Origin: a virus
Length of the DNA: 38,525 bases
Virus record (IMG/VR): IMGVR_UViG_3300020710_000017
Coordinates: 1-38,525 of that record
Strand: one strand, 5' to 3'
The notes under the pieces were generated by a model, which had not been told where the DNA came from, made no database searches, and was given only the letters and a program-made list of their open reading frames with translations. Within the stretch, counting starts at the first letter, position 1. The number at the start of each line of letters is the position of its first letter. This document shows, in pieces, positions 27,871 to 36,307 of the stretch. A program made the position numbers and the translations under genes.

Positions 27871-30800
27871 TACTGAGTTATCCCCGCTTTCAGTGTAGTC
27901 TTAGATAAATTGTTTAACAAAGGAACAATAATTGATTTCAATGCTTCAGCAATCTGTGGATCTGTTGGAGCATCACCAGGCTTAGCAGCACCACCAATGC
28001 GTGCGATCTCATTGATATAAGTTTGTTTTGTCACATTTTTATCATGAGCAGCATTAATAACGCCCAAGCCGTTCTTATCGGTGGTCATGTCATTAATAGC
28101 AAGCTGTGCAAGGTTGTACACTGTTTGCATCTTCTTACGCATAGCGTCAGGAATATCAAAGTCTTTGCGCTGGAGCAAAGCTCCAAGGCCAGCAAAGTTA
28201 TTCTGATATGTTGCCAGCGTATTCTTAGCATCATTAATCTGTAGTGCAGCTACAGGGTTGGCATCAAGTATTGCCTGCTGCTCTGCTTGTGCATCTTTGA
28301 CTGCATTGTTTCTGCTAGGATCATTTGTTGCAAGCAACGCTTCTTCACGTGTCTTTGCATTCCAATATGCCTGAACATCTTGCGCGGTAAGCACCTGCTG
28401 TAAATAATCTTTAAGCGGCTTCTGCTTAATCATTCCAGTAGACTGCATCCATGCATAAGCATTGGCATCATACTTGCCCATGTCTGGGGCAAAGATCATT
28501 GCTGCATTAGCAATGCCAGAGTCTGAATTGTTGACCCACTTGTTGTGGGTAATAATCCAGTTCTCAGTATTCTGAGTATAAGACTGTAGCAACTTAGCTG
28601 CCTTGTCGGACTTACCTACTGCGAAGATTGACATGCCAGGATTGTTGGCAGTAAAGATAGCAAGTGCTGTTTCGTATGGATCAGTCAAGCCTTCGTCATT
28701 ACGCATGACGCCTTGAAGGATGTCATTGAATCCAGCACTAAGGTTAGTGATACCTGCGTTTGTAAATCCGTATGGAACATCTTTTTCTCCAAGGGTTGGA
28801 GCAATAGGCGACAACATTCCAAGCAATGCACGCAATCCAAGGATGTTGTTAACCGTTACATGTAGGTTGTCAATGTAATCCTGTGCCTTAGACTTGTATG
28901 TAGCTGGGTCCATACCTTGAATAGACTGTGGCGTAAGTTCACCAAATCCGTTCTTAGCATTGTAGGCAATAGCCATCATAGCAGCTGATGCATACTGATG
29001 ATCTTGCTCTGACTTAGGAAGCATCTCAAGCAAACGCTGTGCAAAGACAGGTTCTGTCTTGCTGAGTGTAAGGTTGGCACTCTTGGAGCCAAGCATTACG
29101 CTGTCAATACTTGTAGAAGCTTCTTTGCTCCAGGCCCATGGCAGCTTGTTAAGAAGCGCTTTGAGTCCCAAGATTGGGATAGACATCAACGGTCCAGAGA
29201 ATGCAGGCACACCTGCATCAGGACTAAGTGATGGGCTTGACTGCAAAAGGTTCATGTTGAAGTTAGCAAACATTGGTGTAACCACTGTTGCATCTGGACG
29301 ATTCAAGAAGAAGTCCATGGTATTGTTGATAGCATGGAACAATGAAGCATCACCAGGAACCGTAATGTAAGGGTTGCCATTCTGGTCTTTGTGAATAAAG
29401 CCAGCGTTATCTATGCCTAGATGAAGCAACCGCGTACGGTACAATGACCGGGCCTTGTAGTCCCAAAGGCGTACAATACGGCGCATGTACTGCTCTTGAG
29501 CACGGTAGAAACGTCCAGTAGTACGCATTGTAAATGCAAGATTAGACTGCTTTGCTGCAGTGTCAACAAACTTAAGTACTTGGTTGGCAGCATTCTTTTC
29601 AGCAAGCTCAATAAAGTGACGCTCGGCAATATCTAATGCTGTGGTCTTGGAGTAACCTTCCTTAACAAGAGCATCAAACATCTCGCGCTCCATAGGAAGA
29701 TACTTCTCATTAAGAGACATAGTAGCTACATGCAATGCTGGCTGGTTAAAGAGCCAGTTAATCTGAGCATCCATCATCTCAAGGCCGTGGTTCATTGGGC
29801 CCTTTTCGGCCCACTGCTTAATAGCAGCCATAACCTTACCAAGAACATTCCCGCCCTTAGTCCAATCAACTTTGTTGATTTCTTCTAAGTCAGATTTAAA
29901 GACTGTATCCATGTGGTTGTCACGGGTAAGTTCACGGAAAGCATTGTGGTCAACTGAGTCAAGAGCCTTGATGATTGCTGTGTTCTGAGTAACACCGTTC
30001 TGTTCCATCTCAGATGCAGCAGTCTTTCTAATGTATCTGACTAGTGTATTGTTAAACTTCTCAGGATCTGAGCTACCATGGAAAGTTACATATGCATCTG
30101 ACAATGCATGTTGTATACGATTAACTACGCTTTGCACCTCTGACATGCCTTTATTGGCTACGTCACGGTAGGTCTCCATGGAGAAGTTCTTGTACTTGTT
30201 AAACTGTGCTTTGCTTTCAACCTCAAGCGTATCAGGATTGACACCAAAGTGTGTCAAGATTTCCTTAAGTGCATTGCTAAAGTCTTCTGCTGTACGCAAT
30301 GCATTGTGCTTCATAAAGGTTAAACCAAAGTGGAAGTCATCTCCACGTACACGGTTCCAGCTCTTAAAGATAGGAGCCCAGTTGCGGAAGTGTCTATCGG
30401 CAAGGGCATCCTCACCCAAGTCTTTAGCAATCTGTGCTGGGTCTACATTCTTAAACTTACCTGTGGCTTTGTAGCCAACTGCTTTAAGCATGCGCTGAAT
30501 CTGATTGCCAGTAAGCAGCGGATCATCAATTGATCCACCAAGTACACCTGAATGTGCAGCACTTTTAGCAGAGATAGAGTTAACTTCTGCTGCTTTAATA
30601 CGGCTAGGATGCTTAAGAATCTTGTACATGATCTGCTCACGTACTGGATCTCCACCTGCATAGCGGTCAATTCGTTGTGCTAAAGCATGGATAACATCAG
30701 CATGTTCTGCTAGTTGCCAGACTTCTTTTCCGTTAACAAGCGCCTTATCAAGGTGTCCTTGTACAGTCTTAAGACCAGCCTGGTCATATATGCTTTTCTC

Positions 30801-33167
30801 TGGAATCCACTTAGCAGGGTTAATACCAAAGACGGTACGCAAACCACGTGTCATGAAAGGAACCTTTGTATTGTCGCCAGAGGCAGCAATAAGAAGCTTG
30901 TTTACTGCACGACCCTTAGACCAGGTAGTAATGTTCTTTACTGGTGCAGTTAACCAATGGAAGATACCTTGCTCGATGGTACCACGTGTACCCATACGAG
31001 GAAAGATAGAACCAAATGCCCAGCCATCTACAATCTTACGAGTCCATGCATGGCGAATAAGACCGCCTAAAGCGTGCGCAATTGAGTGCGCAGCAGAGCC
31101 TTCTTTGTTAAAGTTAAATCCAAATGGAGCAAGTTCTGGTCCGTTAAAGTCTAGTCCACCGATATGTGGTTTACCCTGGAAGCCATGAATTGGTCCATTG
31201 ATAGAGGAGTAAACTCCTTCATTGCCTTTAGCTGAGTCAACCATAATTGGTTCGACTTGCTTCCACGCCTTAAGATGTTCTGGGTTAATAGCAGCATCTC
31301 TTGTAGTTGCAAAGAGACCTGTATCACCAAACTTTTGGCTAAGAACCGCTAAGCGCTTCTCTTCTGGAACACCCATAAGGTTAAGGATCTGGCTGTATAG
31401 TCCACGTACTGCGGTAACGCGATCTACAGGATTAGCATAAACAAATGCTGATGTTGTAATATCAGCTGCATACTTTGGATAACCAGCAAGGCGTAGGTAA
31501 CGGTTGAATACGTTAGCAGTTTGCTTGACGTTATCATCCATTACGTTGATAACTTCATGTCCTGGATGCATTTGAACCATGCGTGTAAGACGACGACCAA
31601 GTGTTATCTGCTTCTGGAATGAATTAAGTTCTGGGTTGTAAACACTTGTAGGCAATTGAGTTGCCTCATCAAGGGTAGAACCAATATCAAGTAGGCCTTG
31701 AAGGCCCTTCTTTTCAGCAACCTTTTCCATCTCAGGAGTGATCTTGCCATTAAGTGCATCGCTAATAAAGCGATTAGCACCTGATGTAAACTGACGCTCA
31801 CGACGTGCTACAGGAATACCCATGCGTAGACCAGTTGGTCCATCGACTACACCCATGTGCAGTTCTTGCGCACCCTGCATTGTCTTAGCAAATTGCTTGA
31901 TGCCCTCAGAGTTGAACTCATTGCTTGCCTTAAAGGACTTAGTAACAAGCTCTAGAAAGTCAGGGTTGTTAATCTCTGGTGCATTCTTACGGATGTTTTC
32001 CATAGCAGCAGCACGGGCAATAGGGTCTTTGGCAGCATCTGCTTCAGCTAAACGCTGAACTGCAGGGCCGTATAAATTATCCCAGTCATTGGAAATCTTG
32101 GTACCTTTAGCAAAGATCTGTTCTGCTGTTGCATCCCGCAATGCAGGATCAAGAAGCTTATCTGCAAGCCTTGCGCCTTTAACGGTAGCCTCAACGGCAT
32201 CAGAACCACCACCTGTAAGATAGGTTAGTGGGTCATGCATGATCTCATAGAATGCATCTACTGCACCTGTGCTGTACTTCCACTTGCCAGTAGTATAAAA
32301 ATGGCTATCAGTATTTGGTACGTTCATCATGACACGCATAGCATCTCTACCAGGAGATACTTGTGCTCCACGGAACTCATCCATCATAGAGTTAAACTCT
32401 TTAGTATTGCCTAGCATACTGACTAGGCCCTTCATAAGATCACCGTCTACTTTGCCGTAGTTGTCGATAATCTTGCCAGGTGTATCGCCTTTAAGTACGC
32501 CTTCTGCAATAAAGGCGTTAGCCTTGCCATAGGTCTTAGTAAGGTTAGCTAGTGTACCTGTATCAAAAACGCCTGTACCATTCCATGCATTCTTGTATGC
32601 TTGTGAATCCCAGATAGATCCACCTTGTGTAAGCTCACGGCCAAACAAATACGGAGCATTGATGATCTTACCTTCAACGCCAGCAGCTTTATACAGCGCA
32701 ATAAGCGGACTAGCAGCAGCTTCTAGTGCTGTCTTGCCAACGCTTTTAAGCGTTTGCGTAATCCAGTTATCTGTATTAGTCCATGCAGGAGAACCGTACA
32801 TAGCCTTAATCATGCTTTGTGCATCAGAACTAAGTGTTTTATAGTGCTGTTTAGCATCTTGTATAGGCATACCGTTTAGGTTCTTATACATCTGCACAGT
32901 ACCCATGATTTGGTTATACATGTTTGCTTGTGCTGGATTAAGACCAGCAGTAATAGCAGCAGCCGTCATAGACGGTGCAGCTGTAAGTCCATGTCCCATG
33001 TAGTTAAGCACACTTGCTGGGGGTGTAATGCCAGTTGGTGCAGCTCCTGGTGGTACGACACTTCCAACAGGATTCATGTTAAGAACTGGTAGCCCACCGC
33101 TAGGCATAGGGTTAGGAGTTGGCTGAGGTGTAGGGGTTACATTAGGCTGCTGGCTCTGATTTGCCAT
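27870..33167 (-). CDS. Giant internal virion or ejection protein
   Basis: A 1,765-residue protein, about 14% of the genome. The first 55 residues are Pro/Thr/Asn-rich and disordered. The remainder is long, largely helical and almost free of cysteine, with no clear catalytic motif. Its place between the peptidase/portal genes and the capsid, and its size, suit the large inner-core proteins of short-tailed phages (as in gp16 of T7), which leave the virion with the DNA. Other readings include a structural ruler or an RNA polymerase; no polymerase signature was visible. The start has TAATG with the upstream gene. Confidence 0.7.
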   Translation of the reverse strand: MANQSQQPNVTPTPQPTPNPMPSGGLPVLNMNPVGSVVPPGAAPTGITPPASVLNYMGHGLTAAPSMTAAAITAGLNPAQANMYNQIMGTVQMYKNLNGMPIQDAKQHYKTLSSDAQSMIKAMYGSPAWTNTDNWITQTLKSVGKTALEAAASPLIALYKAAGVEGKIINAPYLFGRELTQGGSIWDSQAYKNAWNGTGVFDTGTLANLTKTYGKANAFIAEGVLKGDTPGKIIDNYGKVDGDLMKGLVSMLGNTKEFNSMMDEFRGAQVSPGRDAMRVMMNVPNTDSHFYTTGKWKYSTGAVDAFYEIMHDPLTYLTGGGSDAVEATVKGARLADKLLDPALRDATAEQIFAKGTKISNDWDNLYGPAVQRLAEADAAKDPIARAAAMENIRKNAPEINNPDFLELVTKSFKASNEFNSEGIKQFAKTMQGAQELHMGVVDGPTGLRMGIPVARRERQFTSGANRFISDALNGKITPEMEKVAEKKGLQGLLDIGSTLDEATQLPTSVYNPELNSFQKQITLGRRLTRMVQMHPGHEVINVMDDNVKQTANVFNRYLRLAGYPKYAADITTSAFVYANPVDRVTAVRGLYSQILNLMGVPEEKRLAVLSQKFGDTGLFATTRDAAINPEHLKAWKQVEPIMVDSAKGNEGVYSSINGPIHGFQGKPHIGGLDFNGPELAPFGFNFNKEGSAAHSIAHALGGLIRHAWTRKIVDGWAFGSIFPRMGTRGTIEQGIFHWLTAPVKNITTWSKGRAVNKLLIAASGDNTKVPFMTRGLRTVFGINPAKWIPEKSIYDQAGLKTVQGHLDKALVNGKEVWQLAEHADVIHALAQRIDRYAGGDPVREQIMYKILKHPSRIKAAEVNSISAKSAAHSGVLGGSIDDPLLTGNQIQRMLKAVGYKATGKFKNVDPAQIAKDLGEDALADRHFRNWAPIFKSWNRVRGDDFHFGLTFMKHNALRTAEDFSNALKEILTHFGVNPDTLEVESKAQFNKYKNFSMETYRDVANKGMSEVQSVVNRIQHALSDAYVTFHGSSDPEKFNNTLVRYIRKTAASEMEQNGVTQNTAIIKALDSVDHNAFRELTRDNHMDTVFKSDLEEINKVDWTKGGNVLGKVMAAIKQWAEKGPMNHGLEMMDAQINWLFNQPALHVATMSLNEKYLPMEREMFDALVKEGYSKTTALDIAERHFIELAEKNAANQVLKFVDTAAKQSNLAFTMRTTGRFYRAQEQYMRRIVRLWDYKARSLYRTRLLHLGIDNAGFIHKDQNGNPYITVPGDASLFHAINNTMDFFLNRPDATVVTPMFANFNMNLLQSSPSLSPDAGVPAFSGPLMSIPILGLKALLNKLPWAWSKEASTSIDSVMLGSKSANLTLSKTEPVFAQRLLEMLPKSEQDHQYASAAMMAIAYNAKNGFGELTPQSIQGMDPATYKSKAQDYIDNLHVTVNNILGLRALLGMLSPIAPTLGEKDVPYGFTNAGITNLSAGFNDILQGVMRNDEGLTDPYETALAIFTANNPGMSIFAVGKSDKAAKLLQSYTQNTENWIITHNKWVNNSDSGIANAAMIFAPDMGKYDANAYAWMQSTGMIKQKPLKDYLQQVLTAQDVQAYWNAKTREEALLATNDPSRNNAVKDAQAEQQAILDANPVAALQINDAKNTLATYQNNFAGLGALLQRKDFDIPDAMRKKMQTVYNLAQLAINDMTTDKNGLGVINAAHDKNVTKQTYINEIARIGGAAKPGDAPTDPQIAEALKSIIVPLLNNLSKTTLKAGITQ

Positions 33168-33583
33168 TAGTAACCTCGGCTAATCAGCGCTCTGTACAAA
33201 AGTTCTGCGTCTCCGGTCGGATCATTCTGAGCAAGGGTACGAATAGTGTGCGAAGGGGAAATAGCCACGTTAGGGGACTGCAAAGCCTCAGATCCTGGGC
33301 CTGGACCCTGATCAATGCCAGAGGTAATTGGCTCGTTAGGACGCTGTGTAGGAACAGATAGCGGTACAACAGGGACAGGGGCTGGGCCACCAGCCAAAGG
33401 TGCTGCCTGTTGGTTAGCCATGTTCTCTCCACCCTTACCATAGCCTAAACCAGGCATGTACTTAGGTGCTTGAGTCTGCATTCCTTCTACTGCTCCACCA
33501 TCTGTGCGCTGTGAAAGCGCACCTGGTCCTGAAACAGGTGCAGGATTAGATGGCTGGCGGTATCCACCGTGTTGTTCTGCCAT
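33167..33583 (-). CDS. Pro/Gly-rich structural-region protein
   Basis: A 138-residue protein with AGGAGG before the start. The sequence is Pro/Gly/Gln-rich (QPSNPAPVSGPGALSQ, AGGPAPVPVVPLSVPTQ), ending in a short helix (GDAELLYRALISRGY). A second possible start (MANQQAAPL, 33,421) has GGAGAG upstream and resembles the N-terminus of the next protein (MANQSQQ). Function unknown. Confidence 0.6.
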   Translation of the reverse strand: MAEQHGGYRQPSNPAPVSGPGALSQRTDGGAVEGMQTQAPKYMPGLGYGKGGENMANQQAAPLAGGPAPVPVVPLSVPTQRPNEPITSGIDQGPGPGSEALQSPNVAISPSHTIRTLAQNDPTGDAELLYRALISRGY

Positions 33584-33591
33584 TGGTCCTC

Positions 33592-34128
33592 CTATTTAGC
33601 AAACTGTTCTTTGACCAGGAATGGTCCTGCTGTATATACACTACGTTTTGCTGCTATCTCTAGCGCTTTAAGCAGTTCTGCACCTGCATCTAAAGCACCC
33701 ATAGCAAACTCTGCACCAGAACCTACACCGTAGATTCCATCTGCTGACATTGTTACTGAACAATCGTCTTCAACATCAAAGATTTGTCCATTAACTGCAA
33801 TGAGAAACTTAAATCCAGATTCATCACGCTTCTCTTCAAAGTTATAACCGTTGTCTTTAAGGCATTTTCTTAATGACGGCATTACTTTTGTAATCATAAA
33901 GTGGTAAATATCTTTTTTATCACGTGCAGTTAGCGCTGGTGGGTTCCAAATATGCTGCGCAATGTCGCAAGGTTGCACCTCACCACTGCCTGCAATAAGA
34001 AAAGCACCACGTTCACTGATCTTTGTCATGCGTGGATCAAGATATTTACGCCCATCACCTGCTGTAACTAGGTTATCTGCAGCAATTACGCAATGATCTT
34101 TATATTGAACACCGATAATTGTTGTCAT
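33592..34128 (-). CDS. Proteasome beta/HslV-like Ntn-hydrolase peptidase
   Basis: A 178-residue protein aligning end to end with HslV/20S beta-type peptidases. MTTIIGV exposes Thr2 as the N-terminal nucleophile after Met removal. CVIAADN (13-19) supplies the conserved Asp (D18), MTKIS (34-38) the Lys near the active site (K36), VGSGAEFAMGAL the Ser/Gly loop, and ALEIAAKRSVYT the closing helix. The length equals that of cellular HslV (about 175). No HslU-type ATPase is present. It lies between portal and virion genes, where tailed phages usually encode the prohead protease, and no other protease is present. A maturation protease role is therefore the leading inference. Confidence 0.8.
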   Translation of the reverse strand: MTTIIGVQYKDHCVIAADNLVTAGDGRKYLDPRMTKISERGAFLIAGSGEVQPCDIAQHIWNPPALTARDKKDIYHFMITKVMPSLRKCLKDNGYNFEEKRDESGFKFLIAVNGQIFDVEDDCSVTMSADGIYGVGSGAEFAMGALDAGAELLKALEIAAKRSVYTAGPFLVKEQFAK

Positions 34129-34133
34129 TGTCC

Positions 34134-35939
34134 CTATCCAACTACGCGACGGTTGATTGTCCTTACACTTGCATTACCTTTACCAGCAACATTCATGCTA
34201 GATAGCAAACTTTCTAGCTCTGGGCGTGGTGTTACAATACCAACGCCTTGTTCTGGCCGCATTTGCTGCTGTCCTGGCTGTTCACTAGGGCCTCCTCCTG
34301 GCGCACCGGGAGCCGACGGGACGGTTTGCTGCTCAACCGGTTGTCCTGCACCAGCAGGAGGATTCTGAGGTGCAAACACTTCTTCAATAACTGACTCAAG
34401 GGCCTTGCCCTTTTGACGCAGTTTAATGATCTGAGCTATCTTCTGCACAATTGCAGTAGGGTCTTGACCCTGTGATGCCATTTGTGGGATAGCCTGAGTG
34501 TATGCTTGTACTGCGCCCATCAGTGATGTACGCAAATCTTCCGTCTCAATCTTCTCTTGCTCTAATGTTACGTTAACATCAAATGGAAGCTCGCGCATGG
34601 CGAGATCCTTTGAGATTAACTTGCCACCCAAAGCTTGTAGCATGAAGATAAGTCCCTGTGCTGGGTTAAGTCCAGCCAACATTCCATAACGTACATCTGC
34701 TGAGTAGTCTCCCTTGATGTCCTTGCTAGGCAAGTACTCAAGAGCATACGGTGAACCAGCATCAATACCGCGAATGGTCTTTCTTACGTTGAACAACTTC
34801 TCATCAACTTCAAAGCATAGCGAGATAACGTTACGCAGTGCAGTTGTAAAAATAGTCTGCGCAGATTTGATCTGCGAATCAAAGGAGCCCATAAGGGCTT
34901 CTACTCCAGCACCAGTTACAATAGATGCCTTCATGTTTCCAGAACGTGCTTCAGGATAACGAGCTCCGGTACGGAGTTCATCGTTAAGAAGCTGCTGTTC
35001 TGTAAATGCTCCCTGTGGGAGTGTAAGTTCTACACGTCGTACACCCTGTGGGTTAGCTGTACGAATAACAGCATCTCCGCCAAGTTGCAACTCTTGAACG
35101 TCGTTAGGAAGAACGATCGGTGCTTGAACGGATTTCTCTGCTGCTTCCATAGCAAGGAGAGCAAATCGGTTACGAAGTAACTGAATACCGAGCACATCGT
35201 CGAACTGTCCACGAAGTTCTCCATCAACACTTGGACGACGGGCAACAATAACCATCATCTTACCAAGTGGATTAGGTGCCTGAGATAGCACAAGATTGCT
35301 ACGTGTAGGCAAGTAAAGAACGCTCTGGTCCTTATCGAAGTAACGGATCATCTCAAGCATGCCATTCATGTCTTGCTTGTATCCGTTAGGGCCAAGAATC
35401 TGGCGCTCATAATCTGGGAACTGGGCAACCAGTTCACCTAGCGTCATTGAGTAACGCTTAACAAAGGCTGTGCATTTCCCGTAGCGATCAAACTCTGGGT
35501 AACACCCAATAGGGTTTTCTACGCGGATGCGTGGCAGCTTTGCTTCATCATCCAATTCAATAATGAATGGGAGGAAGCCATAGGTGATGTACATATCTGC
35601 AGCAGAGTACATCAGTACTTCCATCTCAGAATGACGGAAGTAGTTAGAGGCAATACGTGTGCGGGTGTCAGCAAACTGACGAGCACGATCTGATGCCTGA
35701 TTAACAGCTGAACAATTAATGGCAGGTAGCGGTGCTAGCATTTCTGCTAGATCACGTGCAACAATGTCAATAAAGTTTGCTACAACGTTTTGGTCAATAC
35801 CATCTGGGAAAAAGTTAGGGTATACCTGTGAGATCTTTCCCTGACGCACCATCTGGACATCACCATTACGCATGTCACGTGATGTTGCGCGGTAGCGCAA
35901 TGTCTGCACACGTGCAGTGATTTGGTTAATTGTCAGCAT
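34134..35939 (-). CDS. Portal protein
   Basis: A 601-residue protein located after the terminase. It opens with helical segments (NQITARVQTLRYRATS) and a region with NFIDIVARDLAEMLAPLP, then has the portal-like core (YFRHSEMEVLMYSAADMYITYGF, ENPIGCYPEFDRYGK), a long helical stem, and a Pro/Gln-rich C-terminus (NPPAGAGQPVEQQTV). The composition, size and position match portals of short-tailed and N4-gp56-capsid phages. It forms the ring through which DNA enters and exits. Confidence 0.8.
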   Translation of the reverse strand: MLTINQITARVQTLRYRATSRDMRNGDVQMVRQGKISQVYPNFFPDGIDQNVVANFIDIVARDLAEMLAPLPAINCSAVNQASDRARQFADTRTRIASNYFRHSEMEVLMYSAADMYITYGFLPFIIELDDEAKLPRIRVENPIGCYPEFDRYGKCTAFVKRYSMTLGELVAQFPDYERQILGPNGYKQDMNGMLEMIRYFDKDQSVLYLPTRSNLVLSQAPNPLGKMMVIVARRPSVDGELRGQFDDVLGIQLLRNRFALLAMEAAEKSVQAPIVLPNDVQELQLGGDAVIRTANPQGVRRVELTLPQGAFTEQQLLNDELRTGARYPEARSGNMKASIVTGAGVEALMGSFDSQIKSAQTIFTTALRNVISLCFEVDEKLFNVRKTIRGIDAGSPYALEYLPSKDIKGDYSADVRYGMLAGLNPAQGLIFMLQALGGKLISKDLAMRELPFDVNVTLEQEKIETEDLRTSLMGAVQAYTQAIPQMASQGQDPTAIVQKIAQIIKLRQKGKALESVIEEVFAPQNPPAGAGQPVEQQTVPSAPGAPGGGPSEQPGQQQMRPEQGVGIVTPRPELESLLSSMNVAGKGNASVRTINRRVVG

Positions 35940-35964
35940 TGGAATCCTTTAATTGAAAGTTAAA

Positions 35965-36300
35965 TTACTTGGTCTTTTTAAGTGAAGGGAACTTAGTTCC
36001 CGAAGAAGACCGTGGAGCTTGCGGTGTACGAAGAGTAATACCGCCCAAGCCAATGTTTGCGCCAACATCAGAGTTGCCGCCCATATGTGCTCCACCAAGA
36101 ATGCCACCAGAAGAAGAATGATTTTGAATTGAGCTTCTGTTGGTTGTTGGTAGTTCTGGAGTAATGCCAACTACTGGCTGGTTGTGATCAATTCCTTTAC
36201 CTTCATGATTTGGCTGAGAAGGGTGATCGGCACGATAACCAGGTCCATATGTGGATGGAATATACTTGCGTGGTTCTGGTTTTGGTGTATTGTCTGCCAT
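35965..36300 (-). CDS. Small protein between terminase and portal
   Basis: A 111-residue protein starting at MADNTPKPEP with AGGA upstream; the longer frame overlaps the terminase end and is rejected. It is Pro/Gly/Asn/Ser-rich throughout (STYGPGYRADHPSQPNHE, GGILGGAHMGGNSDVG) and probably disordered. No family was recognised. It could be a small head protein. Confidence 0.6.
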   Translation of the reverse strand: MADNTPKPEPRKYIPSTYGPGYRADHPSQPNHEGKGIDHNQPVVGITPELPTTNRSSIQNHSSSGGILGGAHMGGNSDVGANIGLGGITLRTPQAPRSSSGTKFPSLKKTK

Positions 36301-36307
36301 GATTTTC

